A stretch of DNA of 36,623 nt from an uncultured Lachnospiraceae bacterium (GCA_946414825.1 CAMKQB010000016.1:1-36623); one strand, 5' to 3'. Shown: positions 1 through 8,582, counted from the first letter of the stretch. Numbers and translations are program-made. The notes: generated by a model from the sequence alone, not told the origin.

Positions 1-95
1 AGAGCAAGTCCTGCTTTCCTATAATATTCATTTGTAGAATTGATGAGGCTTTCAAAGGCGGAACCTCTGAGGCCTCTGGTTTTCCATGTTGCCAT
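1..95 (-). CDS. recU: Holliday junction resolvase RecU, N-terminal fragment
   Basis: The reverse strand opens with ATG at 95-93, preceded by GGAG seven bases upstream, and reads MATWKTRGLRGSAFE and onward for 31 codons until the window edge. This opening (MATW, then RGLRG, then LIN.TN..Y) matches the known N-terminus of RecU, the Firmicute Holliday junction resolvase used in recombination and chromosome segregation. The catalytic residues lie beyond the window, so activity cannot be judged. The ribosome binding site overlaps the end of the upstream pseudouridine synthase gene, which suggests it is the next gene of the same operon. Confidence 0.8.
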   Translation of the reverse strand, partial: MATWKTRGLRGSAFESLINSTNEYYRKAGLA

Positions 96-105
96 TTATA
101 CTCCA

Positions 106-1098
106 TTATAAATATGAATCTACATCAAATAATTTGTAGAAGGCATCCATTGGCCTTGCCGTAAATCTTCTTGCTGATATAGTCTCTGTTCCTTCCGGAA
201 ATACAACAAGAACTGAACTAAGCATTTGTGATTTGATGCCATATTTCCTATTAAATATAGCATTTATTGTCCTGCTGCCATACTTTATATCTCCGAGTAT
301 TGGATATCCAAGACTGGATAAATGTGCTCTGATCTGATGACTTTTTCCTGTTTTTAGCTCAATCATCAGAAGTGTTACATCCGCCTTTGGATTATAATCT
401 AATATTTTAATATTAGTTTCAATAGCTTTGGCATCATTCATTTTAACCTTGCTGATTGTCACTTTATTAGTAGTTTCGTCCTTGAGGAGATACGCCGTAT
501 AATCCCCATCCAGATCGGCCATTCCGGCTACCATTGCAAAATAGTATTTTTTAACCGTTCTATTCTTTAAGACATCTGATAGATAGTGAGCTCCATGAGG
601 CGTTTTAGCAGCCATTATTATGCCACTGGTATTTCTATCAAGTCTATTGCATATAGATGGATGAAAGGTTTGTAAGGACTCCTCTGTGATGTCTCCCTTA
701 TCCAGAAGATAGTCTAGAATCATTTCATTTATTGAATAATCTTCAGGTTTTGCCTTCTGGGAAAGTGTATTTACGCCTTTATTACAAAAGATATAGTTTT
801 CGTCCTCGTAAACGATATCAAGCTGTGGGACGCGTTTTATTTCCGGATTATCATTATTATTTTTATCAACTATGCTGCTAACTCTAAACTTTTCAATTGT
901 TTCATCGCTTAGATACAGCTTAATAACATCACCTGCAAGAAGGATTTCATTTCCATCTGCCTTTTTATCATTAAGTACAATATTCTTTTTTCGAAGCATC
1001 TTATATATAAATGAGGCTGGGGCGAGGCTGAGATATTTCATGCATACCTTCTTAAGCTTCAGTCCTGCCTCATTTTTTGTTACATTTATTTCTCGCAT
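106..1098 (-). CDS. RluA-family RNA pseudouridine synthase
   Basis: A 330-residue protein that isomerises uridine to pseudouridine in RNA, probably 23S rRNA. Residues about 13-62 look like an S4 RNA-binding domain. The catalytic motif is NRLDRNTSG at 151-159, with Asp154 the expected nucleophile, and a KTGKSHQIRAHLSSLGYPI block follows near the C-terminus as in RluA/RluC/RluD proteins. Size is normal for the family. The start lies two bases after the stop of the upstream membrane-protein gene, so translation is probably coupled. The exact target uridine cannot be told from sequence, so no specific symbol is given. Confidence 0.93.
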   Translation of the reverse strand: MREINVTKNEAGLKLKKVCMKYLSLAPASFIYKMLRKKNIVLNDKKADGNEILLAGDVIKLYLSDETIEKFRVSSIVDKNNNDNPEIKRVPQLDIVYEDENYIFCNKGVNTLSQKAKPEDYSINEMILDYLLDKGDITEESLQTFHPSICNRLDRNTSGIIMAAKTPHGAHYLSDVLKNRTVKKYYFAMVAGMADLDGDYTAYLLKDETTNKVTISKVKMNDAKAIETNIKILDYNPKADVTLLMIELKTGKSHQIRAHLSSLGYPILGDIKYGSRTINAIFNRKYGIKSQMLSSVLVVFPEGTETISARRFTARPMDAFYKLFDVDSYL

Positions 1099-1099
1099 A

Positions 1100-1732
1100 T
1101 TAAAATCCCATTGATAAAAGCTTTAATGTGATATATTCGTCTCTTTCGAGAGTTTCGGATGAAGCATCGCGAAGCTTACCGATTTCCTTAGAGAAGGTTG
1201 CATACTTTTCAGTTACGAAAATTCTGTAATTATCCCCTTCGGAATTAACCTCATTTATATAGTCCTTTATTTTTTCTCTGTCTTTAGGTTTTGTAACCTT
1301 TGGAGTATAAGCGATAATATTGTTGTTATATATAGCGAGAGCCGGTATATAGACAACCCCCTCGGTCTCCGTAATGGTTATATCATAGAGGACTTTTCTA
1401 CCGCTTTCCTTACTTAGTGCATCGACCTTTTCGTATTCTTCCCTGCTAAGCGGCTCAGCCTTAAGAGACATAAAGAAATCGATAAGGTTTCTAGCAAAAG
1501 GTATAGCCATTACACATCCGATTATTACAAAAAACGTTTTTCTTGTTTGAAATATAATTAAACTAAATACAACATCTGTAAGTATTAGCATAAAAAGAAC
1601 CAGAGTAAATGCCATTCGGATATTTTTATATCTTTTAGAATGACCATATTCACCCTTGTCATAATATTTTTTATTCTTACGTGCACGTTCTTTTTTTATT
1701 TGTTTATATGTACTATTATCTATTTTACTCAT
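1100..1732 (-). CDS. Small two-helix membrane protein, function unknown
   Basis: I do not recognise a named family for this 210-residue protein. A strongly basic N-terminus (about residues 10-38, rich in Lys/Arg/Tyr) is followed by two hydrophobic segments at about 40-61 and 67-88, then a soluble C-terminal domain of about 120 residues. The positive-inside rule predicts a cytoplasmic N-terminus with both helices forming a hairpin, placing the C-terminal domain in the cytoplasm. No catalytic motif is evident. It sits between the rsmF-like and rluA-like genes with gaps of only one to four bases, so it is co-expressed with rRNA modification genes; a functional link is only inferred. Confidence 0.75.
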   Translation of the reverse strand: MSKIDNSTYKQIKKERARKNKKYYDKGEYGHSKRYKNIRMAFTLVLFMLILTDVVFSLIIFQTRKTFFVIIGCVMAIPFARNLIDFFMSLKAEPLSREEYEKVDALSKESGRKVLYDITITETEGVVYIPALAIYNNNIIAYTPKVTKPKDREKIKDYINEVNSEGDNYRIFVTEKYATFSKEIGKLRDASSETLERDEYITLKLLSMGF

Positions 1733-1736
1733 TTTA

Positions 1737-3143
1737 TCAGCTCATCATCCGCCATCCGGATAGATATTTATTCTTCATGGTTCCATTAGTCATCTTTGCA
1801 AAACCTAGTGGGAAATGATCCACACAGACAAGAGTCCAGCCATTTTCCGGTGTCTTGTCGAACTCCTCTTCGTATCCTTCGAGGATAAGGGATTCTCCTT
1901 TTAGGTATTTAAGACAGAGAGTTGAATCACTCTTTAAACTGATAGAATTATCAAAATCCTTTTCACTGAGGATCATTGCAAAGGACTGACTTGGTTCAAA
2001 TCTTTTCTTCTTAAGCTCGCCGAGATAGACTCCTCTTCTCATGATTCGCATACCTGGTAGTGAAGGTGAATCCTCCGGGATAAGATATAGTTTATCATTT
2101 CTGTATTCTAAGTTATCCTTGTTTATTCCAGAAACCACATGGGACAGAAAATCGTTTATTTCAGGGATATTTCCCTTGTATTTCTGAATAGTATATCTGG
2201 AAGCGGTTGAAGAATTATCCCTTTCCCCATCAGACTTAAGAAGAGATACATAATGTCCTTCTCCTTTAACCTTATGTGGGAATAAGTGAACGGTTTCACT
2301 TAGTTTTTCATCAGCATTCTCGTAGCTGGACCACTGAGGATTTCCATCAACAAAGCCGTCATGTTTAGCAATTGGTTCTATATGAAGACCGGGATCCAGT
2401 TTCTTTAAGTACATAACCTGATCCTCGTCTTCTCTTGGATCAAATGTACAGGTAGAATAAAGAATAGTTCCGCCAGGTTTCAGCATCTTAACCACTTCTC
2501 GAAGGATTTCCTTCTGAATAGCAATAAACTTCTCATTACCATTTTGTTTCCATGCAGTGATCATGGAGGAGGATTTTCTGAACATTCCTTCCCCGGAACA
2601 TGGTGCATCTATAAGTATTTTATCGAAATATCCCTTGAAGCTTTCTGCCAGTTTATCAGGCGCTTCACAGGTGATTATTGAATTTCTTATGCCGAAGATT
2701 TCTATATTCTTCTGCAAAGCTTTAAGTCTGGAAGCACTTATATCATTTGATACAAGGAGTCCGGTTCCCTTTAATTTACAAGCAAGCTCTGTAGATTTGC
2801 CGCCTGGAGCCGCACATATATCAAGTACTTTATCTCCCGGCTCTATATCGATTGTTGCCGCAGGAAGTGTTGCACTTGGCTCCTGCAAATAATATAGTCC
2901 GGCAAAGTAAAAAGGATGCTTCGATGGTGTACATTCTGAAGCATCGTAATAAAAGCTGTTGCTCGACCATGGAACTGGAGTCAGTTCAAATGGAGATATT
3001 CTGAGAAACTCTTTGACTGATACCTTCAGAGTATTAACCCTTAGACAACTATACATAGGTAAAGATAGACTGCTTACGTAAGCATCGTATTCATTACCTA
3101 GCAGTCTCTTCATTTTATTTTCATATTCTTCAGGTAGTCTCAT
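1737..3143 (-). CDS. rsmF: RsmF-like 16S rRNA m5C methyltransferase (NOL1/NOP2/Sun family)
   Basis: A 468-residue SAM-dependent RNA cytosine-C5 methyltransferase. The SAM-binding motif is LDICAAPGGKST at 107-118. The two catalytic cysteines of the family are visible: Cys182 in DAPCSGEGMFRK and Cys232 in YSTCTFDPREDE. The C-terminal 200 residues match the extra RsmF/YebU-type region that contacts RNA, and length agrees with that subfamily. By homology it methylates a cytosine of 16S rRNA, but the position is inferred. The start lies four bases after the TPR gene and no strong ribosome binding site precedes it, so translational coupling is likely. Confidence 0.9.
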   Translation of the reverse strand: MRLPEEYENKMKRLLGNEYDAYVSSLSLPMYSCLRVNTLKVSVKEFLRISPFELTPVPWSSNSFYYDASECTPSKHPFYFAGLYYLQEPSATLPAATIDIEPGDKVLDICAAPGGKSTELACKLKGTGLLVSNDISASRLKALQKNIEIFGIRNSIITCEAPDKLAESFKGYFDKILIDAPCSGEGMFRKSSSMITAWKQNGNEKFIAIQKEILREVVKMLKPGGTILYSTCTFDPREDEDQVMYLKKLDPGLHIEPIAKHDGFVDGNPQWSSYENADEKLSETVHLFPHKVKGEGHYVSLLKSDGERDNSSTASRYTIQKYKGNIPEINDFLSHVVSGINKDNLEYRNDKLYLIPEDSPSLPGMRIMRRGVYLGELKKKRFEPSQSFAMILSEKDFDNSISLKSDSTLCLKYLKGESLILEGYEEEFDKTPENGWTLVCVDHFPLGFAKMTNGTMKNKYLSGWRMMS

Positions 3144-3147
3144 TTAT

Positions 3148-4071
3148 CTAGTATGTGACATCTGCGTCACCCTCCGTATGAACTGGTTCTGGGTTGATAT
3201 TTATTCTGGAATTAAGGAAATCATATTCTCTCTTGTAGGTTTCATCATTTGGATATTTTTCGACAAGAGACTGAGCTTTTCCGAGAGCCCCCTCAAAATC
3301 CTTTTGCTTCTCTGAAACTATACAATCATTAAACTGCACCTTATCCAGATATAAATCGTCATCAGCGGCAAGTCCCTGGTTAATAATAGGGATTGCAGCA
3401 TCCAGATTATCATTATTCAGATAATATGTTGATAGCTGATAAGCAAGATATGTATTCATACCATACTTATCTATATAAATGTTATAGTAATTAATCATTT
3501 CATCATACTTTTCCTGCTTCTGATAACAGCTTCCCAGGAAAAGTGCAATGGATGTATTGCCGCGATTATATTCATCTAAAAGTGTAGCTATAAAGGAATC
3601 ATTTATATTGCCACTCTTAACCTCATTTAGAGAACTAGAAAGATTAATATATTCTTCCAGCTTATCCTTTGATACAATGGTTTGCTTATCCTCTCTTAGT
3701 CCTCTATAAGTATCTAGAGCCTTATCATAAGCATCTGTTCTCATATAACATGCAGCTATATAGAATCTTGTGTCCTGATCCATTTTAGTTGAAAACCACT
3801 GAGTCTCATTTAGTGAAGCATCAAGCTTAGCAAGAGCATCTTCATAGTTACCTTCGTTATAAGCCTTGATGCCCTCCTTACGGTAGGCTTCCTTCTTAGA
3901 TATTGAATGAACTATGATATAAGCGGCGCCAAGTATTACTACAATAGAAAATATGGAGCAAATAATTGCCAGCTGTATATTTCTCTTCTTTTTCTTGTCT
4001 CGACCCTTGGCCTTCTGCTCTTTTATGCTTTTGCGAATTCTTTTTTCTTCTATGGTATCTCGATTAGACAT
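3148..4071 (-). CDS. Membrane-anchored TPR protein
   Basis: A 307-residue protein with a highly charged basic N-terminus (residues 8-30), one transmembrane helix at about 32-56, and an extracytoplasmic domain made of tetratricopeptide-like repeats. Typical TPR helical pairs are visible, for example YNEGNYEDALAKLDASL, YMRTDAYDKALDTYRGL and QKEKYDEMINYYNIYI. Such proteins are usually protein-interaction scaffolds; no partner is evident. It lies between galE and the rsmF-like gene in one operon-like run, with AGGAA seven bases before the ATG. The short C-terminal tail is acidic. Function beyond protein binding is unknown. Confidence 0.82.
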   Translation of the reverse strand: MSNRDTIEEKRIRKSIKEQKAKGRDKKKKRNIQLAIICSIFSIVVILGAAYIIVHSISKKEAYRKEGIKAYNEGNYEDALAKLDASLNETQWFSTKMDQDTRFYIAACYMRTDAYDKALDTYRGLREDKQTIVSKDKLEEYINLSSSLNEVKSGNINDSFIATLLDEYNRGNTSIALFLGSCYQKQEKYDEMINYYNIYIDKYGMNTYLAYQLSTYYLNNDNLDAAIPIINQGLAADDDLYLDKVQFNDCIVSEKQKDFEGALGKAQSLVEKYPNDETYKREYDFLNSRININPEPVHTEGDADVTY

Positions 4072-4082
4072 AAACTTAGTTC

Positions 4083-5093
4083 CTAATTTTCATTACGTAA
4101 TGTTGTTTCAGCAAATCTCCAGGAATCCTTGCACATTCTCTCGAGATCATACTTAGCCTCCCAGCCAAGCTCCTGCTTAGCCTTGGCAGGGTTAGCATAG
4201 CACATAGCTATATCACCAGCACGTCTTGGCTTAATGCTATATGGAATCTTGATATCATTTGCGCTTTCAAAGGCTTTAACTATATCAAGAACGCTGTAGC
4301 CTGTACCTGTACCAAGGTTGTATATGTCAACCCCCTCGGTCTTCTCTATTCTATTAACAGCTGCTACGTGACCAAGTGCAAGGTCTGTAACATGGATATA
4401 GTCTCTTACACCTGTTCCGTCAGGGGTATCATAATCGTCTCCGAATACTCCAAGTTCAGGAAGTTTGCCAAGCGCAACCTGAATAATATAAGGCATAAGA
4501 TTATTAGGAATACCATTTGGGGATTCACCTATAAGACCACTCTCATCAGCTCCAATTGGATTAAAGTATCTAAGAAGTATAACCTTCCATTCAGGATCCG
4601 GAACAGTCAGATCACTTAGAATTCTCTCCAGATAAAGCTTTGTAGTACCATAAGGATTTGTTGTAGAAAGTGGGAAATCCTCTGTTATCGGACAACTCTT
4701 AGGTGAACCATAAACTGTTGCTGAGGATGAGAAAATGATCTTCTTGCAGCCATATTTATCCATCAACTTACATAGATTAATGGTTCCTGAAATGTTATTT
4801 TCATAATATTTAAGTGGAAGCTTTACCGACTCACCAACCGCCTTAAGACCGGCAAAATGTATTACTGCATCAAATGTATTTTCCTGGAAAATCACTTCCA
4901 TCTCTTCCGGAATAAGCATATCAGCCTTGTAGAACTTAGGCCTTATTCCTGTTATTTTTTCAATATAATCTAGTGTTATTTCTTTTGAATTATAAAGATT
5001 ATCAAATATTACCACCTGATGTCCTGCTTTGATCAGTTCAACTACTGTATGTGAACCTATGTAACCGGTACCACCTGTAACCAATATGTTCAT
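4083..5093 (-). CDS. galE: UDP-glucose 4-epimerase
   Basis: A 336-residue extended short-chain dehydrogenase that interconverts UDP-glucose and UDP-galactose with bound NAD, supplying the Leloir pathway and surface polysaccharides. The NAD-binding motif GGTGYIGSHT follows directly after the start, and the catalytic Tyr and Lys are in NPYGTTK. The conserved YFNPIGAD and RRAGD segments are also present. I choose the ATG at 5093, giving MNILVTGGTG, because AAAGGA lies nine bases upstream; the ATG further upstream would add nine residues before the Rossmann fold. It is the first gene of the minus-strand run ending in recU and is divergent from tRNA-Leu. Confidence 0.96.
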   Translation of the reverse strand: MNILVTGGTGYIGSHTVVELIKAGHQVVIFDNLYNSKEITLDYIEKITGIRPKFYKADMLIPEEMEVIFQENTFDAVIHFAGLKAVGESVKLPLKYYENNISGTINLCKLMDKYGCKKIIFSSSATVYGSPKSCPITEDFPLSTTNPYGTTKLYLERILSDLTVPDPEWKVILLRYFNPIGADESGLIGESPNGIPNNLMPYIIQVALGKLPELGVFGDDYDTPDGTGVRDYIHVTDLALGHVAAVNRIEKTEGVDIYNLGTGTGYSVLDIVKAFESANDIKIPYSIKPRRAGDIAMCYANPAKAKQELGWEAKYDLERMCKDSWRFAETTLRNEN

Positions 5094-5113
5094 TACTCTT
5101 ATTCCTTTCATAA

Positions 5114-5142
5114 TTGACAATAATTTTTTGATATGTTAAGAT
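5114..5142 (+). promoter_or_regulatory. Promoter of tRNA-Leu
   Basis: A perfect -35 hexamer TTGACA (5114-5119), a 17-base spacer and a -10 hexamer TAAGAT (5137-5142). Transcription would begin near 5149, about nine bases before the mature tRNA, the short leader expected for a stable RNA gene. Confidence 0.75.
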
Positions 5143-5157
5143 TTCGTTTGTTAATCA

Positions 5158-5243
5158 GCCGGCGTGTTGGAATTGGCAGACAAGGCAGACTCAAAATCTG
5201 TTGGTGTGTGAGCACCGTGCGGGTTCGACCCCCGCCGCCGGCA
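5158..5243 (+). tRNA. tRNA-Leu (anticodon CAA)
   Basis: An 86-base class II tRNA. The acceptor stem GCCGGCG (5158-5164) pairs perfectly with CGCCGGC (5236-5242), followed by discriminator A. The anticodon stem GCAGA/TCTGT closes the loop CTCAAAA, giving anticodon CAA, which reads UUG. A long variable arm and the T arm GCGGG-TTCGACC-CCCGC are present. CCA is not encoded. Confidence 0.96.
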
Positions 5244-5251
5244 AATCTAAT

Positions 5252-5271
5252 GAGCCCTTAAGGCTCTTTTT
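5252..5271 (+). terminator. Intrinsic terminator of tRNA-Leu
   Basis: A GAGCC...GGCTC hairpin with a five-base loop followed by a run of five T, nine bases after the tRNA. It overlaps by two bases the stop region of the converging gerW gene. Confidence 0.8.
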
Positions 5272-5686
5272 ATATTTCTTCATCAGGCATATCCTTAATG
5301 ATATCCTCTATTTCAGACATTTCTTCGTCAGTTACTCCATCCTTCTTGATGATCTGCTTAAGCTTCTCAGCTACCCCAGGGATCATTTCAAGAACCTTTC
5401 CAAGTGAACCCTTATCTTCGTTAACATTAATTATCTCTGTATATCCATTTTTAATTACAATAATTGATGTAGGTGACAGCTTTCCGCCCATTCCACCTCC
5501 GGCGTAGTCGGATCTCTTGCCTCCATAAGCACCTGCGCCTACGCCGAAGTTAACATCACAGAGAGGGATGATAGTTGTGTCACCCACCTGAATAGGTTCT
5601 CCCACTACTGATTTTGATGTTAGAAATGCATCCATTCCTTTGAAAAGTGAATTGATTGTTGAATTGAAATCATTTCCGTTTGCCAT
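5270..5686 (-). CDS. gerW: GerW (YtfJ) family sporulation protein
   Basis: A 138-residue protein of the GerW/YtfJ family. Diagnostic parts are the N-terminal helix (INSLFKGMDAFLTSKSVVGEP), the VGDTTIIPLCDVNFGVGAGAYGG core, a glycine-rich GGGMGGKLSPTSIIVI stretch and an acidic helical C-terminus. In Bacillus the protein is made in the forespore and is needed for L-alanine spore germination. The start at 5686 (MANGND) has GGAGG five bases upstream; an upstream in-frame ATG would include that ribosome binding site. It follows a DUF2953 gene, the same order as Bacillus ytfI-ytfJ. Whether this organism forms spores is unknown; homologues also occur in non-sporulating relatives. Confidence 0.9.
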   Translation of the reverse strand: MANGNDFNSTINSLFKGMDAFLTSKSVVGEPIQVGDTTIIPLCDVNFGVGAGAYGGKRSDYAGGGMGGKLSPTSIIVIKNGYTEIINVNEDKGSLGKVLEMIPGVAEKLKQIIKKDGVTDEEMSEIEDIIKDMPDEEI

Positions 5687-5752
5687 AGTAACCTCCATTT
5701 ATGAAATATCTGAATTTGATTAGTTGTCTTGTGATTATAATTATTTTAAATT

Positions 5753-6772
5753 CTATATTTTCTTAGATAATTTATATGTTTTCCAGAAATCTCTACTGAT
5801 TAAAATTCTGAGAACCGGGAAAACAAATCTGAATATATATATTCGTCCCTTTATATCTATATCGCCCTCGATAACCTTGTTATAGAAGTCAGGCTCTACT
5901 GTAAGCCATTTGCCATATAGAGGATAAAAGCTGGACATTTTTCCAAGCATCATTCCTGTATCTGCTGAGGAGTTAAGTCCCATTCTTAAATATCCCTTAC
6001 TCTTCTTTGGCTTTATAGTTCCGAAGAATCTCTTTAGAACCTTTAATGCTCGCGTAATGGTTCTTCTTACATATTCTTTATCCAGGAACTGCATTACGTG
6101 ATCATATTTGGTTGTTAAGTCATTCTTTTTGTTATCCAGTTCTGTCAGCTTATTATCAAGCTTATCCAGACCTTCGTCTATTTTTTCAGAGAGTGGAACC
6201 TTTTCCTTCTCTATCTCATCTATCTCCTGTATTTCTTCTGATTCTGTAATCTCAGTTTCATCAATTATATTTATATCATTTGATGAATTCTTCGGAGTTT
6301 CAATTATATCTGTGTCTTCGGCTTCATTAATTGCGATTATTTCGGCTGATGAATCATTCGAAGTTTCTTGTGCATCTGTTTCTTCAGTCTCATCATTCAC
6401 ACTTATTTCAGCCTCAGCATCATTAGAAGTCTCGGCTTCTTCGTCATCTGATTTGTAATCAGGATTCATATCCAGAACATCGCCTTCTTCAAAGTCAGCG
6501 TCTTCTTCAGGCTTTTCTTTACCTGGATATATCTTGAAGCATAGAAGCTTTACAGCATAGTCCAGCCCAGACCCCTTATTATATTCAACAATTCCTCTGA
6601 TTATCAAAAACCCTATCTTAGCTTTAGCGGCTGTATTCTCTTCATTATGATTTGCAGAAAGTCTGTAGCTTATTGGAGTAAATAGTACTAAAGCTAGAAT
6701 CAAAAGGATCAGACCAAGTATTACCAGAAGAATTATTCCTATTACCTTTAGAATGGCAAGAAATATCGTCAT
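5753..6772 (-). CDS. DUF2953 membrane protein with acidic repeat linker
   Basis: A 339-residue protein. An N-terminal transmembrane helix (about residues 4-32) is followed by FTPISYRLSA and a short beta-type domain typical of DUF2953. A very acidic, Ser/Thr/Glu-rich region spans about 85-200, then a Lys-rich coiled helix, then the conserved C-terminal half (KKSKGYLRMGLNSSADTGMMLGKM and onward). The acidic region carries three tandem 22-residue repeats. The family has no known activity; its conserved neighbour is gerW, as in Bacillus ytfI-ytfJ, which suggests an envelope or sporulation role. Its ATG overlaps the stop of the upstream 110-residue gene by four bases, so the two are translationally coupled. 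Confidence 0.85.
   Translation of the reverse strand: MTIFLAILKVIGIILLVILGLILLILALVLFTPISYRLSANHNEENTAAKAKIGFLIIRGIVEYNKGSGLDYAVKLLCFKIYPGKEKPEEDADFEEGDVLDMNPDYKSDDEEAETSNDAEAEISVNDETEETDAQETSNDSSAEIIAINEAEDTDIIETPKNSSNDINIIDETEITESEEIQEIDEIEKEKVPLSEKIDEGLDKLDNKLTELDNKKNDLTTKYDHVMQFLDKEYVRRTITRALKVLKRFFGTIKPKKSKGYLRMGLNSSADTGMMLGKMSSFYPLYGKWLTVEPDFYNKVIEGDIDIKGRIYIFRFVFPVLRILISRDFWKTYKLSKKI
6236..6433 (-). repeat. Three tandem 66-bp repeats inside the DUF2953 gene
   Basis: Residues 114-135, 136-157 and 158-179 align without gaps as 22-residue units with the pattern ETxxNxxxxxIxxxxExxxT. The first two units both begin ETSND, and the third begins ETPKN. The DNA is also visibly related between units, so this looks like tandem duplication rather than chance acidic composition. 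Confidence 0.65.
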
Positions 6773-7101
6773 ATTGCTTTTTCCAATCCGAAATATTTAT
6801 TGATATCTGCGGATCCATATTCATTATATGTATCCTCAAGAATATCGCGTACTAATTCTTTAGCGTGCTCTCTACTAGATGATACGCCAAGAATATTAAT
6901 GGTTACCTTCTTTTTCTTATAATAAGGCTGAAGCAGTTCGTTGTAGTTATATATCTCCATTATTCCTGCATCGAACAGAGGTGTTGTGACAACATAGAGA
7001 TTATTAACCGGTCTCTTAAGTTTTATAGATATAAGCTCTTTACGGAACTTTTTTTCTTTTTCAGCCTTAGTATATATATTGTCTGCTAATTTGAATTTCA
7101 T
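6769..7101 (-). CDS. 110-residue protein, function unknown
   Basis: I do not recognise this family. The protein is basic at the N-terminus (KAEKEKKFRKELISIKLKRP), then alternates predicted strands and helices (NNLYVVTTPLFDAGIMEIYNY, VTINILGVSSSREHAKELV, an acidic C-terminal helix). It has no membrane segment and no cysteine. It lies three bases after the 467-residue gene and overlaps the DUF2953 gene by four bases (ATGA), so all three are tightly co-translated. A compact alpha/beta cytoplasmic protein working with its neighbours is an inference only. Confidence 0.75.
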   Translation of the reverse strand: MKFKLADNIYTKAEKEKKFRKELISIKLKRPVNNLYVVTTPLFDAGIMEIYNYNELLQPYYKKKKVTINILGVSSSREHAKELVRDILEDTYNEYGSADINKYFGLEKAI

Positions 7102-7104
7102 TTA

Positions 7105-8508
7105 TCATCCCATTAATTCATTTACCAGTCCTTCGCAGGCTGTGAGCTCAGACATATCTGCACAGCTGTTTAGGGCATAACTAAAGTATTCCAGTATCTC
7201 ATCCTTGGAATTAAAGAATACAGGCATTTGAGCAAGTATTTTAGCCATGATACTTCTTCTCTGCATTTTTCCAAGAGTTTTAAAGCTTTCTTTTATATCA
7301 TTTATCAGTTCATCTGTCTCTTCTTTGATAAAGACTTCATCTGCCTCATCTACAACTACGGTAAATTCAGATTCATCTATATCCATAAAGAGAGATGTTG
7401 AAGTAAGTCTGTCGGCTTTATTTAAAGAATCAAAATTATTCTTTACATCCTCGCCATATATTTCGTAGTAGCTATTCTTTAGTTCATCAAGATTGCTGGC
7501 TAGGAATGCAAGGTCCTCATAAGAACTCTCCTGTACACCTTCAAGCTCGATAAATAGTTTATCAAATGTATCTGCTGCCTCATAAATGTCATCAGCACTT
7601 ACTATCTCTCCAATGATTCTAGCGGCAACCTCGTACTTTTCATCAAGATACCCCTTATCTGTGATTGGATTTGTATATAGAATTACAAGTACGTCATTTA
7701 TTATCTCTGTAAGCATCAGGTAATTAGTTACAGCAGATTGAATGGATTCGGATGCGTCTGTGATAAGCCCTGAAAGCTCATCAAATGTCTTTTCATCAAG
7801 CTTTATATAATCAGCATCCCTAAGAGTCACATACGTCTTATAGAGGTCAGGATAAGCCTCTTCTATTCCTTCAGGAATATTAATAAGCGCTGAGTCCCTA
7901 ATAGACGCTGTATAGTCTAGCACTGACCTTTTCTCACTACCCTTATATAGTGCGATTGAATTCTCAATTATATTAAAGAAATGATCTCTGGACATTCTGA
8001 CAGGAAGCTGAGCTGTAAAATCCTTTATTCTAGAGTTGATAAGCATTGTATCATCCTCTGAGAAAACAAACTCAAACATGTTATTTGCCAGCTGCTCCAG
8101 ATTGATTTCTTCGTTTACAAATCCTTTAAGTGCCGGTTCCTTACGGTTAAGTATATATTCATATACTTCTAAAGCATCTGTATAGAAAGTAAGTATTTTC
8201 ATATTTCGAGTGATACTATCTCTAATATCTGTTATCGACTTAATTGTCTCAGCATCTGCCTGCTCTTTGTCAACATAGATTTTTCTTAGAGCCATATTGA
8301 TTATGTCTATATAGTCTTCAATTTCATCTCTTCTATCAAGGCTGATATCTTCTGACATTTCAAACATTGTGAAAAGGTTCATAGATAGCTTGATAGTTGC
8401 ATAATTTTCAAAGGAAGCAGCTGTAAGCTTTTGATATTTTAAAAGGGCATTTTCTCTATCTCTATCAGCATTTATATCTGTGAGTAGTATTTTGCCTGTC
8501 TTTTTCAT
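7105..8508 (-). CDS. 467-residue acidic helical protein, function unknown
   Basis: No family is recognised. The sequence is almost wholly predicted helix, acidic, nearly cysteine-free and without a signal peptide or membrane segment, so it is probably a cytoplasmic or membrane-peripheral scaffold. Amphipathic heptad-like stretches recur (for example around EEINLEQLANNMFEFVF, DELINDIKESFKTLGKMQ). The start has only a weak AGG ribosome binding site eight bases upstream, and the region before it holds four degenerate 15-bp repeats. It stands between a rhomboid-like membrane protein and the coupled 110-residue/DUF2953/gerW genes. Codon use resembles the neighbours, so recent transfer is not suggested. 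Confidence 0.75.
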   Translation of the reverse strand: MKKTGKILLTDINADRDRENALLKYQKLTAASFENYATIKLSMNLFTMFEMSEDISLDRRDEIEDYIDIINMALRKIYVDKEQADAETIKSITDIRDSITRNMKILTFYTDALEVYEYILNRKEPALKGFVNEEINLEQLANNMFEFVFSEDDTMLINSRIKDFTAQLPVRMSRDHFFNIIENSIALYKGSEKRSVLDYTASIRDSALINIPEGIEEAYPDLYKTYVTLRDADYIKLDEKTFDELSGLITDASESIQSAVTNYLMLTEIINDVLVILYTNPITDKGYLDEKYEVAARIIGEIVSADDIYEAADTFDKLFIELEGVQESSYEDLAFLASNLDELKNSYYEIYGEDVKNNFDSLNKADRLTSTSLFMDIDESEFTVVVDEADEVFIKEETDELINDIKESFKTLGKMQRRSIMAKILAQMPVFFNSKDEILEYFSYALNSCADMSELTACEGLVNELMG

Positions 8509-8526
8509 TTTAATTACCTGTCTTTC

Positions 8527-8582
8527 TTAAAGTGATTTTTCCTAAAGTTATTTATTCATAAAGAGTTTATTCTTAAAGAGTT
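8527..8582. repeat. Four degenerate 15-bp tandem repeats between two genes
   Basis: The core TAAAG recurs at 8528, 8543, 8559 and 8574, a period of 15-16 bases. The last two units (TTATTCATAAAGAG and TTATTCTTAAAGAG, from 8552 and 8567) differ at one base. The repeats fill most of the 77-base gap upstream of the 467-residue gene. They could be binding sites for a regulator or simply slippage-derived. Confidence 0.6.

Noticed and set aside
5094-5157. Promoter for galE on the minus strand
   Set aside because: One is expected because tRNA-Leu is divergent, but no pair of hexamers with 16-18 base spacing stands out.
5201-5407. Open frame on the plus strand over the tRNA-Leu end and gerW
   Set aside because: It starts inside the tRNA, runs antisense to gerW and has no ribosome binding site; the minus-strand gerW reading is clearly the conserved protein.
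6108-6458. Serine-rich 116-residue open frame on the plus strand
   Set aside because: It is the complement of the acidic Glu/Asp repeat region of the DUF2953 gene, where GAA/GAT codons become TTC/ATC and TCA on the other strand; there is no start signal.
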